Shown here: positions 41,517-50,442 of the stretch, piece after piece | How positions within the stretch are numbered: position 1 is the first letter of the stretch | How the letters are laid out: each line of letters opens with the position of its first letter | Assembly (NCBI GenBank): GCA_039182515.1 | Contig: JBCDCE010000001.1 | Span: 62,001-126,000, forward strand | DNA length: 64,000 nt | Source: JBCDCE01 sp039182515 | GTDB lineage: Bacteria > Pseudomonadota > Alphaproteobacteria > Rhodobacterales > Rhodobacteraceae | Direction: 5' to 3' | Made by a program: the position numbers and the translations under genes | The notes under the pieces: model-generated | The model's database searches: none | The model's input: the letters and a program-made list of their open reading frames with translations, nothing else | Told to the model about the DNA's origin: nothing

Positions 41517-42284
41517 CTAAACGCCCGTATACCGCCAACGATACCCAGGGGGCGTCGGCCCTTTGTTGCGCTCACCTTTTTGGCTCTGCTCCCAGGCATG
41601 GGCCAAAATGCCCACAGAGCGCGACAGGCAAAAGAGACCACGTGCCAAGGGGGCTTCAAACCCAAGCTCTGCAAAGATCATGGCTGTGGCCCCGTCGATA
41701 TTCATCGGAATAGGTAGGCCTTTTTGGGCTTTGAGCACTTGCTCTATTTCTTCCCCAATGTCCGCGAACTGTCCCGAAACAAAGTCTGCGTCCTGCGCCT
41801 CGCGCACAAGCGCCATCAAGCGTGGGGCGCGGGGATCTCCGTCTTTATGAAACCGGTGCCCAAAGCCCGGGATGATCTTGCCGTGTTGCTCTCGCCAGGC
41901 CTCTAGGGCTGTTTCAACTCCCACGACTGCGGCGAGGTGATAAAGCTCAACCGCTTGCTCGCCCGCACCGCCATGCACATCACCCAGCATATTGACCGCG
42001 CTAGCCATGGCGTTTTGCAAGCCCACGCCACAGGTGATGGCCATACGAGCTGTCGCAATTGACGGGGCTTGGGGGCCATGATCCACCGCAGCTACAAGAG
42101 CGCTCTCCAACAGTTTGGCTTGGCCGTCACTTGGAAGATCGCCGCGCAGCATCAGCCAAATCATTTGCGGAAAGCTGACCGCGCCGATGAGGTCCTGAAT
42201 GGCATGTCCTCGAAAATCGATCCGGCCAGGCTCCATGTCGATGATCGCGGTTTCCCACCAGTCTGCAACGTCCGCTTCATTCAT
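41517..42284 (-). CDS. Citryl-CoA lyase-like protein (citrate synthase fold)
   Basis: A 255-residue member of the citrate synthase superfamily, much shorter than true citrate synthase (about 430), as in stand-alone citryl-CoA lyases. All three catalytic positions appear kept: His104 in GDVHGGAGEQ, His143 in GFGHRFHKDGDPRAPRL and Asp197 in PMNIDGATA. Such enzymes cleave citryl-CoA or a related 3-hydroxyacyl-CoA to acetyl-CoA and a 2-oxo acid. ATG 42284 has GAGGA 9 nt upstream and overlaps the CoA-transferase stop (ATGA). Placement after a CoA-transferase and tctABC suggests activation and cleavage of an imported acid. Confidence 0.85.
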   Translation of the reverse strand: MNEADVADWWETAIIDMEPGRIDFRGHAIQDLIGAVSFPQMIWLMLRGDLPSDGQAKLLESALVAAVDHGPQAPSIATARMAITCGVGLQNAMASAVNMLGDVHGGAGEQAVELYHLAAVVGVETALEAWREQHGKIIPGFGHRFHKDGDPRAPRLMALVREAQDADFVSGQFADIGEEIEQVLKAQKGLPIPMNIDGATAMIFAELGFEAPLARGLFCLSRSVGILAHAWEQSQKGERNKGPTPPGYRWRYTGV

Positions 42285-43474
42285 ATCACGCCGTCCTCTT
42301 TCAGAGCCGCAAGGTCTTCGTGTGAGACGCCCAGCTCTTGCCAAATCATCTGATTGTCTTGTCCAAGTTGGGGTGGGGGCGCCTCGACACTGGGCGCTTT
42401 GCCATCGAGCTTAGTACCGGTGGTGACCGCTTTGATATCGCGCTCAACACCAGGCACGTTTTCAAACTCAGCCAAAAAGCCACGCTCTGCGATTTGGGGG
42501 GCCTTCAAAACCTCACCAACAGTGAGCACCACACCCGCAGGCACGCCAATGGCGTTGAGCTCATCTGCCCACTCCTGCGCAGGCCTCGTTCGGAGCATCT
42601 CTTCCAATTCAGCGCGCAAAGCATAGCGATTGCGCTTCCGGTCTTCGCGGGTTTTGTACTCCGGTCTATCTCTCAGTGCGTCCAGCTCGAGGTGGCGCGT
42701 GAGCAGAGCCCATTGCTCGTCTTTGTTGGCAGCAATATTGAGAAGACCCGTTGCTGTTTCAAATGCACCGGACGGTGCGGAGGTCCAATTCTCATTGCCG
42801 CGCGGCTCTGGAGTTTGGCCCGCAATTAAATGGTTAGAGACCACCCAGCCCATTGTGGCGATAACCGACTCGAGCATCGACACATCAATGAAGCTGCCTC
42901 TGGGGCGGGCATTGAGGGCGGCTGAAATGGCAAAGGCGGCGGTCATCCCGCCAATGGTGTCGGCCAAAGGATAGCCCGCGCGCAGAGGCCCGGTTTCAGC
43001 GTCTCCCGTGATCGACATCACGCCGCTCGTGCCTTGGATGATTTGATCGTAAGCTGGGCGGTCCACCCAAGGGCCGTCTTGGCCAAAGCCAGAAATCGCG
43101 CAGTAGATCAGCTCAGGCTTCACGTCTTTCAAAACGTCGTAATCGAGGTCCAAACGCTTCATAACGCCGGGCCGAAAGTTCTCTACGAGCACGTCCGCGG
43201 AGGCGACCAAGCGCTTTAAAAGCGCTTTGCCTTTCTCAGATTTAAGATTGAGCGTGACAGATTTCTTACCAGCGTTTTGCGCTAGAAAGGAAACACCCAT
43301 TCCTGTCTTATTAAGCTCCGGATCCGCACCCAGTTGCCGCGCGAGATCGCCTCTGCCCGGCGCTTCGACCTTGATGACCTCCGCACCAAAATGCACCAAT
43401 TGGTGGCAACAAAACGGGCCCGCTAAGACATTCGTCAGGTCTAAGACGCGGATGCCGTCCAGCGGTTTAGTCAC
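42281..43474 (-). CDS. CaiB/BaiF family (class III) CoA-transferase, module 2
   Basis: A 397-residue class III CoA-transferase. The opening KPLDGIRVLDLTNVLAGPFC and Asp172 in AGYPLADTIGG, at the catalytic aspartate position, are typical, followed by GSFIDVSMLES. GTG 43474 is chosen; it lies within the last codons of tctA (8-bp overlap), and another GTG at 43486 is possible. Its stop overlaps the lyase start. It differs clearly from the module 1 CoA-transferase, so the two probably act on different acids. It likely converts the acid imported by TctABC to a CoA thioester for the lyase. Confidence 0.9.
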   Translation of the reverse strand: MTKPLDGIRVLDLTNVLAGPFCCHQLVHFGAEVIKVEAPGRGDLARQLGADPELNKTGMGVSFLAQNAGKKSVTLNLKSEKGKALLKRLVASADVLVENFRPGVMKRLDLDYDVLKDVKPELIYCAISGFGQDGPWVDRPAYDQIIQGTSGVMSITGDAETGPLRAGYPLADTIGGMTAAFAISAALNARPRGSFIDVSMLESVIATMGWVVSNHLIAGQTPEPRGNENWTSAPSGAFETATGLLNIAANKDEQWALLTRHLELDALRDRPEYKTREDRKRNRYALRAELEEMLRTRPAQEWADELNAIGVPAGVVLTVGEVLKAPQIAERGFLAEFENVPGVERDIKAVTTGTKLDGKAPSVEAPPPQLGQDNQMIWQELGVSHEDLAALKEDGVI

Positions 43475-44987
43475 CGCTGGCCACACCTTTTTGCTTTGCC
43501 CGCGCGCGCTGGGCGCGGTAGCTCGGCAACAGCACCAGAACGACCGCGAGGATCAAAAGGCCCAGCGTCATCGGGCGCTCCCAAACAAAGCTTGCACCAT
43601 CATAAAGGTTCATCGAGCGCGAGAAGTTGTCCTCCAGCATTGTGCCTAAGATGAACCCGATGAGCAGCGGCGCGAGGGGGTAGTCCGCAAACTTCAAGAG
43701 CGTTGCGCAAACCCCAAAGCCCACAAGGATCAAAAGCTCTGTAGAGTTGTTTTGGCCAATATAGGCGCCCATCAAGGTGAAGAACAAAATGAACGGAATG
43801 AGGAAGGTGCGCGGTACTGCGAGGACTTTTGCGATGTAGGGGATCAGCGGTAAGTTGAGGATCAAGAGGACCACATTGCCGATATACATCGAGATGATCA
43901 CTGACCAGAAAATCGCCGGATCATCCACCATAAGCCTTGGGCCCGGCGTGACATTCAGAGCGATAAGCGCACCGAGCAAAATGGCCGTCGTGCCAGAGCC
44001 TGGAATGCCGAGCGTCAGCAAGGGCACAAAGGAGCCCGTGCAGGCAGCGTTGTTTGCCGTCTCTGGAGCCGCCAAGCCTTTGACCGATCCATTGCCAAAC
44101 TCTTTTTGCTCATCTGCTTTGGCGATGTTGCGCTCCACGGCGTAGCCGAGAAACGATGCGATGGTTGCCCCAGCGCCGGGCAGCACGCCGATGAAGAACC
44201 CTTGCAGCGATTGACGGCCGATCACAGGCGCGATCTTTTTGGCTTCCGTCCGGGTGATCCGCAGATCTTTGATTTCGTTGCTGCCACCTTCGCCTTGCGC
44301 TGACCGAGACGGTTTCAACACCAGATAGAGCGCTTCAGGAAGCGCAAACATCGCCATCGCAAGCGTGATAAAGCCAAAGCCAGATTGCAAGTCCATCAAG
44401 CCCATCGTGAAGCGCGGCGCGTTAAACTGAGCTGTTTCGCCAACCGTTGCCATGATCAAGCCGAGCACCGTCATCAAGAGCGCTTTGGAAACCTGGCCAG
44501 TGCCCGCAAAGGCCGCAATGGCAGAAAGGCCAACGACCATCAGCGCGAAGTATTCGGCTGAGTGAAAGAGCAGGGCCACGGATGAAAGCATAGGGGCAAA
44601 GATCATCAACAAGATTGCGCCGATTGTGCCCCCTGCAAAAGAGGCGATGGCGGCAATGGTGAGCGCTTTGCCCGCTTTGCCTTGGCGGGCCATGGGATAG
44701 CCGTCAAAGCTTGTGGCAACAGTGCCTGCCACACCCGGTGCATTGAGTAGGATCGATGAGGTCGAGCCGCCGAAAATCGCGCCATAGTAGACGCCTGCGA
44801 GTAAGATGAGCGCCGTTGAGGGATCGCCAATGGTGATCGCCACTGGGATCATAATCGCGATGATCGACATCGGTCCAAGTCCCGGCAGCATCCCGATGAA
44901 CGTGCCGATCAAGCACCCGCCAATGACCATCAAGATGTTTTGAACCGAAAGCGCCGTTGAGAGGCCGAGCAGTATCCCTTCAAGCAT
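43467..44987 (-). CDS. tctA: Tripartite tricarboxylate transporter large permease TctA, module 2
   Basis: A 506-residue TTT channel subunit with about 12 transmembrane helices. Family motifs are GMLPGLGPMSIIAIMIPVA near residue 35, STSSILLNAPGVAGTVATSFDGYPMARQG, GVLPGAGATIASFLGYAVE and APETANNAACTGSFVPLLTLGIPG. It is one of two TctA proteins in the window and has no long N-terminal extension. It begins 3 bp after tctB and overlaps the CoA-transferase start, so transport and activation genes are tightly coupled. Confidence 0.93.
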   Translation of the reverse strand: MLEGILLGLSTALSVQNILMVIGGCLIGTFIGMLPGLGPMSIIAIMIPVAITIGDPSTALILLAGVYYGAIFGGSTSSILLNAPGVAGTVATSFDGYPMARQGKAGKALTIAAIASFAGGTIGAILLMIFAPMLSSVALLFHSAEYFALMVVGLSAIAAFAGTGQVSKALLMTVLGLIMATVGETAQFNAPRFTMGLMDLQSGFGFITLAMAMFALPEALYLVLKPSRSAQGEGGSNEIKDLRITRTEAKKIAPVIGRQSLQGFFIGVLPGAGATIASFLGYAVERNIAKADEQKEFGNGSVKGLAAPETANNAACTGSFVPLLTLGIPGSGTTAILLGALIALNVTPGPRLMVDDPAIFWSVIISMYIGNVVLLILNLPLIPYIAKVLAVPRTFLIPFILFFTLMGAYIGQNNSTELLILVGFGVCATLLKFADYPLAPLLIGFILGTMLEDNFSRSMNLYDGASFVWERPMTLGLLILAVVLVLLPSYRAQRARAKQKGVASGD

Positions 44988-44990
44988 CGC

Positions 44991-45473
44991 TTACACTCCC
45001 ATGAAAAAGGGCAGGGGGCGCAAGAAGATGCTGAGCACCTCTTGTACCAAATACCAAATGCCAAAGGTGGCAATGGCCGCCACGATAATCATCGTGATCC
45101 AACGTCGTTCGCCTAAAAGGACGGATCCGCCGATCAAAAAACCGCTTGTAGCAAGCAAAAACCCTGCCGGACGCAAGAGAAGGGCATAGGCCACCATGAG
45201 CCCCAAAAGCGCGAGCGCTTGCCCTAGATTGTAGGAGCCAAGTTTGCGGTAGTCGATATCACCTACCTTGGTCTCCCCCTTTTCGAGGTTCAAAAGCACG
45301 ATCAGCGAGAGCGCGATGCCGAGGATCGATAGAACCTTTGGAAAGGACGAAGGCCAAACAGCCAAGCGCCGCATAATGGGCGGAAGCGTGCCATCCATCG
45401 TGAACCAGGCCGCATAGCCGTAGGCCAAACAAATGCTCAGCAATGCCAAGGCTATCCAACGATCAAGTGCCAT
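44991..45473 (-). CDS. tctB: Tripartite tricarboxylate transporter small permease TctB, module 2
   Basis: A 160-residue four-helix membrane subunit: hydrophobic stretches at about 5-25, 45-62, 80-112 and 118-150. ATG 45473 (MALDRWIALALL) is chosen because GGGGGGATAGA immediately precedes it; the open frame before it overlaps the hairpin after tctC. It ends 3 bp before tctA. The low sequence conservation of TctB proteins means the call rests on size, hydrophobicity and position. Confidence 0.85.
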   Translation of the reverse strand: MALDRWIALALLSICLAYGYAAWFTMDGTLPPIMRRLAVWPSSFPKVLSILGIALSLIVLLNLEKGETKVGDIDYRKLGSYNLGQALALLGLMVAYALLLRPAGFLLATSGFLIGGSVLLGERRWITMIIVAAIATFGIWYLVQEVLSIFLRPLPFFMGV

Positions 45474-45492
45474 TCTATCCCCCCGAAATTCG

Positions 45493-45518
45493 AAAGGCCG
45501 GACCAAAGCCCGGCCTTT
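45493..45518 (-). terminator. Hairpin between tctC and tctB of module 2
   Basis: AAAGGCCGG and CCGGCCTTT form a perfect 9-bp stem with an 8-nt loop, 37 bp after the tctC stop. On the minus strand it lacks a good T-run, so it is a weak terminator or 3'-end stabiliser. Its position mirrors the strong terminator in module 1. Confidence 0.6.
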
Positions 45519-45554
45519 GCATTTACACCTGCCTAGGCTGGCAAGCGGTGTTGC

Positions 45555-46538
45555 TTACAAGAAGCCGAGCTTCTTCATCAGATCACCAATGACTTGCTCT
45601 TGGTTTTCCAAGAAGGACATGAAGTCGTCGCCTGAGTTGTGGATGTTGACCCAACCGTTGCGGGCACGAACTGTTTCCCACTCAGGTGTGTCGTACATTT
45701 TGCCCAGAGCGTCTTGGTACATCGCAAGCTTGTCTGCTGGCAGGCCGGGGGCTGCAAAGAACCCACGCCAGTTCACAAATGACGTGTCGATGCCTTGCTC
45801 TTTCATTGTCATGGCACTGTCCATCGCGGCCACGCGCTCGTCGGAGGTCACACCAATGATCTTAACTTCGCCTGCTTGGGCCAAAGCAACGGCTTCGGAA
45901 AACCCTGTTGAGAGCGCTTTGATCTCACCAGACAGCAGCGCTGCCATGGCTTTGCCGCCTGCATCGTAAGGAATGTATTTCACATTCAGCGCGTCTTTGC
46001 CGGCTGCTTCCATCACCATGGCTGCCACGAGGTGGTCCATGCCGCCTGGGACGGAGCCGCCGCCGATGGCGGTGCCAGAAGGATCGGCATCATAGGCGGC
46101 AACGAGGCCCGCCATGTCGCTAATGTCGCTATCCGCAGCCACAACCATTGCTGCATAGTCGCCGATTGTGCCGGCCACGAGCGTCAGGTCGCGGAAGTTG
46201 TGCGGGAACACACCTGTGAGCGAACGGATCACGATAGGTGTCGAATTCACCATCAACGTGCCGTGGTTGCTGTCGGCGTTTTCGATCATATAGCCGATCG
46301 CTTTACCGCCGCCACCGCCGGACATGTTCTCATACGACGCGGAGCCAACGAGACCAGACGCTGTCAGCGCTTCGCCGGTGCCACGCGCTGTGCCGTCCCA
46401 GCCACCACCTGCACCGCCAGGGATCACAAAGTGAATGCTGTCAACTACCTGATGACCACCCGCGAGCGCTGCAGAGCTCAGGCCCATAGCCAACGCTGCA
46501 CCAAGAAGGGCGCGGCGGCCCAATTCGAATTTTTCCAT
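45555..46538 (-). CDS. tctC: Tripartite tricarboxylate transporter substrate-binding protein TctC, module 2
   Basis: A 327-residue exported binding protein. The N-terminus MEKFELGRRALLGAALAMG has a twin arginine before the hydrophobic core and cleavage probably after ALA (26), so Tat or Sec export is possible. DSIHFVIPGGAGGGWDGTARGTGEA is the family ligand-binding loop; its aromatic Trp-Asp differs from the GGGTD of the module 1 protein, which fits a different ligand. It is promoter-proximal and diverges from the AtuA-like gene. Confidence 0.92.
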   Translation of the reverse strand: MEKFELGRRALLGAALAMGLSSAALAGGHQVVDSIHFVIPGGAGGGWDGTARGTGEALTASGLVGSASYENMSGGGGGKAIGYMIENADSNHGTLMVNSTPIVIRSLTGVFPHNFRDLTLVAGTIGDYAAMVVAADSDISDMAGLVAAYDADPSGTAIGGGSVPGGMDHLVAAMVMEAAGKDALNVKYIPYDAGGKAMAALLSGEIKALSTGFSEAVALAQAGEVKIIGVTSDERVAAMDSAMTMKEQGIDTSFVNWRGFFAAPGLPADKLAMYQDALGKMYDTPEWETVRARNGWVNIHNSGDDFMSFLENQEQVIGDLMKKLGFL

Positions 46539-46649
46539 AATTTCCTCCCAAGTCTAAGCGTTCGAGCGCCTATTAAAACCGAGCTTGCGTCAGCCGAGCG
46601 CGAAAGGCAAGATTGTTGCATCGGACAATGGGCGTGTTGGGCATATGAT
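46539..46649. promoter_or_regulatory. Divergent promoter region of carboxylate module 2
   Basis: This 111-bp gap separates tctC (minus) and the AtuA-like gene (plus). A short inverted repeat ATTGT (46612-46616) / ACAAT (46625-46629) with an 8-bp spacer lies 20 bp before the AtuA-like start and could be a regulator half-site pair. No perfect -35/-10 pair was found. Shared control of both transcripts is likely from the geometry alone. Confidence 0.4.
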
Positions 46650-47981
46650 ATGGTAAAAGTTCTTATCCCCTCAGGCGCATTGGGTCTGAAATACGATCGC
46701 AAGGCTCTCGCAAATGGTTTGGCGCAGGCGCCAGATATCATTGCGATTGATGGTGGTTCAACCGACAGTGGGCCGTCCTATTTGGGCAAAGGCGTCAGCA
46801 AGTACTCCCGCGCATCCACCTGGGCGGAATGGCGGGATTTGATGATCGCGCGGGCTGAGATTGACGTGCCTCTGCTCATCGGGACCGCGGGCACCTGTGG
46901 CGCCGATAGCGCCGTGGACTGGCTCTTGGACATCACAAAAGACATCGCAGCTGAGTTGGGGCAATCGCTCAAAATCGCTGTTCTCAAATCGGGACAAACA
47001 GCGCAAACGGTCAAAACCGCCTTGGCACAGTGGCAAGTCGCACCGCTCAAACCAGAAATCCCAATTGACGAAGACACACTAGAAGCTTGCACGAATATCG
47101 TAGCTTTGGCTGGCGTTGAGCAGATCCAGGCCGCTTTAAATACCGGTGCGGATATCGTTATCGCTGGGCGCACCACGGATACGGCTGTGATTGCGGCCCT
47201 GCCATTGGCACGCGGTTGCTATGCAGGGGCCGCTTGGCACGGTGCAAAAATCGGCGAATGTGGAGCCTTGGCAACGACCAACCCCAACGCGGGCGTAATT
47301 TTGATCGAGTTCGACCAAGACGGGTTCTTAGTAACACCCATGGCGGAAGAGGGGGACGCGACGCCGAGAACAGTGTCAGCCCATATGCTATATGAAAACA
47401 GCAACCCCTTTCAGCTTTACGAGCCGGGTGGCTATTTGGACGTCGAAGGAGCTGTGTATGAGGCGCAAGGGCGCAGTACACGTGTGCGGGGCAGCCAATG
47501 GGTGCCAAGCGACACTTATACAGTGAAGCTCGAGGGAGCGCGCTGTGTGGGGTATCAAACAATCTCGGTGACCTTGGTCCGGGATCCCCGATATGTTGCC
47601 CATATCAACGATTGGCTGGATCTCGTCCGCGACGAGATCCTGGGGCCGGTGAGCCCACAAGACTTTGACGTCGAATTCCGTCTTATTGGCCAGAACGCAA
47701 CGCTTGGGGATTTGGAACATAGTCCACAAGCGCCCAGTGAGATTGGTGTGATGACCATCGTCACGGCCTCCGAACAAGCCCGCGCCACAGAAATCGCCAA
47801 GCTCTTGAACCCGGCTCTGTTGCACTTTCCGCTCACCAAAACCGAGCCCATGCCCACCTTTGCCTTTCCGTTCTCTCCCAATGAAATTGAACGCGGGCCG
47901 CATTATGAGTTTTGCCTCAATCATGTGATGATTTTGGACGATCCGATGCAGGCCTTCCGCCTCGAGGTCGTGGAGATTTAA
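46650..47981 (+). CDS. Acyclic terpene utilization AtuA family protein (DUF1446)
   Basis: A 443-residue soluble protein of the AtuA/DUF1446 family, named after a Pseudomonas terpene (citronellol/geraniol) locus; its biochemical activity is not settled. Seen features: N-terminal APDIIAIDGGSTDSGPSYLG, LIGTAGTCGADSAVDW (about 78-93), GADIVIAGRTTDTAV, GECGALATTNPNAGVILIEF and a large C-terminal domain with VRGSQW. ATG 46650 is chosen by homology start; the open frame extends far upstream only because it shadows tctC. The DUF4387 partner gene starts at the next base, the usual pairing. In module 2 it may act on the CoA ester or acid; terpene use should not be assumed. Confidence 0.88.
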   Translation: MVKVLIPSGALGLKYDRKALANGLAQAPDIIAIDGGSTDSGPSYLGKGVSKYSRASTWAEWRDLMIARAEIDVPLLIGTAGTCGADSAVDWLLDITKDIAAELGQSLKIAVLKSGQTAQTVKTALAQWQVAPLKPEIPIDEDTLEACTNIVALAGVEQIQAALNTGADIVIAGRTTDTAVIAALPLARGCYAGAAWHGAKIGECGALATTNPNAGVILIEFDQDGFLVTPMAEEGDATPRTVSAHMLYENSNPFQLYEPGGYLDVEGAVYEAQGRSTRVRGSQWVPSDTYTVKLEGARCVGYQTISVTLVRDPRYVAHINDWLDLVRDEILGPVSPQDFDVEFRLIGQNATLGDLEHSPQAPSEIGVMTIVTASEQARATEIAKLLNPALLHFPLTKTEPMPTFAFPFSPNEIERGPHYEFCLNHVMILDDPMQAFRLEVVEI

Positions 47982-48284
47982 ATGCCAAAGTTAAAATCCC
48001 TCGTTGAAAAAGTCCGCTCCAAGAACGCGGGGCCCTTTTGGATCACAGTCGACATCTTTTGCCATTCGGATGGTTCGCTTGAGCAGATTTCAGAACAGAT
48101 CCCAACCACTCTGATTGCGGAGCTCTATAAAGTAGATGCAACCGAGATTTTGCGGTTCGAGCTTAAGGATCTAGACGTTTTAAAGCTGAGCTTTCCACGT
48201 CCGATTTTTCAAGGTACCAAAGAAGACAGAGACATGCACGGCGCAGCCTATGCCCATATCATTGAAGAAATTGAGCTGCCTTAG
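47982..48284 (+). CDS. DUF4387 protein, AtuA-associated
   Basis: A 100-residue protein typical of DUF4387, a small partner encoded directly after AtuA-like genes or fused to them. The start KSLVEKVRSKNAGPFWITVD and PRPIFQGTKEDRDMHGAAYA near the C-terminus are family landmarks. The ATG follows the AtuA-like stop with no gap, implying a complex of the two proteins. Its TAG stop is followed at once by the first codons of the broken monooxygenase frame. Confidence 0.88.
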   Translation: MPKLKSLVEKVRSKNAGPFWITVDIFCHSDGSLEQISEQIPTTLIAELYKVDATEILRFELKDLDVLKLSFPRPIFQGTKEDRDMHGAAYAHIIEEIELP

Positions 48285-49171
48285 ATTGGGTCGGAACACA
48301 TAGGCGAAACCGCGCGAGTAAAAGATTTAGAAGCCGACGTTGCCATTGTCGGTGCCGGTCCTGTCGGGATGCTTTTAGCGTTACAGCTTGGTCGTGCTGG
48401 TAAGACTGTCACTCTCATCGAAAAGTGGCCGGAAATATACCCGCGTCCCCGCGCCGTCACGATGGACGCCGAAGTGGCTCGGATCTTGGCGTCTCTCGGG
48501 ATAGATTGCGACACCGATCCGGATTTTGAGAACCATAAGGAACTCTATTATTGGAAAAACGCGGATCGGCAGGATTTGCAGATCGTGGATTGGGAGAGTC
48601 TCGCGCCGTCGCAATGGCATGTGACCTATTGGTTCAATCAGCCTCGGTTGGAAGCGCGATTGATGGCCTCAATTGAGGACTGCCCAACGGTCACCGTTCT
48701 GCGCGGGTGGACAGCTCATGCGCTCAGCGAGACAGACGAGGCGGTAACGTTAAGCGCGACCGACACGGCAACAGAAACCAAAGAGCTGAGGCTGACAGCG
48801 CAGTATTTGGTCGGCGCTGATGGGGCAAATAGCTTTGTACGTGAGACCTTGGGCCTTGGTTTGGTCGACAAGGGCTATTTCTTCGATTGGCTTATCCTCG
48901 ATATGATCCCGCCGCCGGATTACAAAGCCTCGCCTGCGCAGTGGCAATTGTGCGATCCCAAGCGTCCAACAACCATTGTGCCAGGCGAGCCGAAGCGCCG
49001 TCGCTGGGAGTTCATGTTGCTGCCTGGTGAAGACGAGAACGAGTTTGCCGAAACCGAAGCCGCTTGGCGCCTGTTGGAACCCTGGGGGCTTTCTCCGGAC
49101 AATGCTGAATTGGAGCGCAGCGCTGTTTACCGGTTTCAAGCGCGCTGGGCCAAAAAGTGGGAGCTCAGTGA
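48285..49171 (+). pseudogene. Truncated FAD-binding monooxygenase (MhpA-like), start codon and C-terminal half lost
   Basis: The frame opens right after the DUF4387 stop and encodes the first half of a PF01494 flavin hydroxylase: ADVAIVGAGPVG (Rossmann GxGxxG, encoded at about 48333-48368) and LVGADGANSFVRETLGL (the DG motif). No ATG, GTG or TTG lies before the Rossmann motif; ATT at 48285 stands where a start is expected. After ARWAKKW (about 49160) the expected GD motif (GDAAH) and the C-terminal half, about 200 or more residues, are missing, and unrelated AT-rich sequence leads to a stop at 49242-49244 beside tRNA-Ser. Both ends appear broken, so it is probably a remnant of a third gene of the AtuA operon. 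Confidence 0.75.
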
Positions 49172-49244
49172 GGGAAAAAATGTGGGAACAATTAAAAGGG
49201 ACGTAGAATTAACCGTTCTAGTTAAACATCTTAGATGGATGTAG

Positions 49245-49334
49245 TGGCGGAGAGACAGGGATTCGAACCCTGGGTGGGCTTGCACCCACACCGGTTTTCG
49301 AAACCGGCCCGTTCGACCACTCCGGCACCTCTCC
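49245..49334 (-). tRNA. tRNA-Ser (anticodon CGA)
   Basis: The minus strand gives a 90-nt class II tRNA starting GGAGAGG and ending CTCTCC-G-CCA. The anticodon stem CCGGT/ACCGG closes the loop TTCGAAA, so the anticodon is CGA, reading UCG. A variable arm (TGTGGGTGCAAGCCCACC) and a T-arm (CAGGGTTCGAATCCCTG) confirm serine identity. A broken gene ends right beside its 3' side. Confidence 0.95.
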
Positions 49335-49504
49335 GCGCTGTGTGGTTTGGGGGGATTAACCAGCAATCTCAGAATGCGCAAGATCTGTTGCCATCCGCCA
49401 AGCGCAAAAACCGAAACACCGGACAAGCGCAGATCTGCTGTGCTCTTCTTGGAATACCCTTAGATCGTGTTTAAGATATCGATCACAAACACCAAGGAGA
49501 GATT

Positions 49505-50341
49505 ATGCCAAAACTTGCCACAGTCCTCAGAGCTTGGATGATGCTCTTTTTGTTGATGGCCAACACCACTGTAGCAACGGCTCAACCCACGCAGGCCGGA
49601 CGGTTGTTCGATACGATGCGGATGGCTGACATCATCAAGATTATGCATCTGGAGGGTTTGATATACGGCAAGGATCTCGACACAGATTGGCTCTCAGGGC
49701 AGGGAGGGGCATCTTGGGAACGCACGGTCGGTTTAATCTACCATGAAGAAACCATGATCGAAACGATGCGCCGGATCTTTGAGGCCAACCTTAAAGATGT
49801 CGATGTCGAGCCCCTCATAACATTTTTTGAAACGCCGACCGGACAGACCGTCCTGGGGTTGGAAAGTTCTGCCCGTGAAGCTTTCTTGGATGAAACACTC
49901 GAAGATTTTGCCAAAGAGCGCTTCACAAGCATGGAGCAGTCCGGGGATCCCCGTGTCGATCAGGTCAAAGCGCTCGTGTCTGACAATGATTATGTTGATC
50001 GCAACGTGGTTGGGGCGCTCAATGCAAACTACGCTTTTTTTGAAGGCCTTGTGAGCACTTTGGGATCGCGCGCAGGCCAAGCGCGCGATATGCTGAGCAA
50101 TGTTTGGGCGCAGGAGCCTGAAATCCGCGAAAGCACCACCGAATGGCTCCACGCCTATTTGTACATGTCCTACCAGCCTTTGGATGAGGATCAATTGAAG
50201 GCCTATAATGATATCCTTCTTACCGATGCGGGCCGAGCGGCCACCACAGCGATGTTTGAAGGCTACGACAGTATGTACGTGGAGATTTCCCGGGCTTTAG
50301 GACGCGAACTCGGTCTTCGTCTGAGCCAGGTTGACCTTTAA
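49505..50341 (+). CDS. DUF2059 domain protein, exported
   Basis: A 278-residue protein with a Sec signal peptide (hydrophobic 8-22, probable cleavage after ATA near 26) and an all-helical body. The central region DVEPLITFFETPTGQTVLGLESSARE (about 100-125) is the DUF2059 hallmark, and a second similar unit DEDQLKAYNDILLTDAGRAATTAMF follows near 230. The function is unknown in this periplasmic family. CAAGGAGAG precedes ATG 49505. It is monocistronic, between tRNA-Ser and the ribosomal genes. Confidence 0.8.
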   Translation: MPKLATVLRAWMMLFLLMANTTVATAQPTQAGRLFDTMRMADIIKIMHLEGLIYGKDLDTDWLSGQGGASWERTVGLIYHEETMIETMRRIFEANLKDVDVEPLITFFETPTGQTVLGLESSAREAFLDETLEDFAKERFTSMEQSGDPRVDQVKALVSDNDYVDRNVVGALNANYAFFEGLVSTLGSRAGQARDMLSNVWAQEPEIRESTTEWLHAYLYMSYQPLDEDQLKAYNDILLTDAGRAATTAMFEGYDSMYVEISRALGRELGLRLSQVDL

Positions 50342-50407
50342 GCCTGACACGCCTGATCTTTGATCGCAGATCGTTCTGCTCAGTGGCGCTAGGCATCCAG
50401 AAAAGGC

Positions 50408-50442
50408 TTGACTTACTTAGCCCATGCGCGCATTGAGCGCGC
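50408..50442 (+). promoter_or_regulatory. Candidate promoter and leader hairpin of rplU
   Basis: TTGACT (50408-50413) is a good -35 element 144 bp before rplU; the corresponding -10 at 17-bp spacing (CATTGA) is poor. A perfect inverted repeat GCGCGC-ATTGA-GCGCGC (50426-50442) overlaps it. Ribosomal-protein leaders often carry control structures, but nothing more specific can be said here. Confidence 0.35.

Noticed and set aside
46032..46649. Long open frame extending the AtuA-like protein upstream by about 200 codons
   Set aside because: This part is antisense to tctC and its leader; homology to AtuA begins at ATG 46650.
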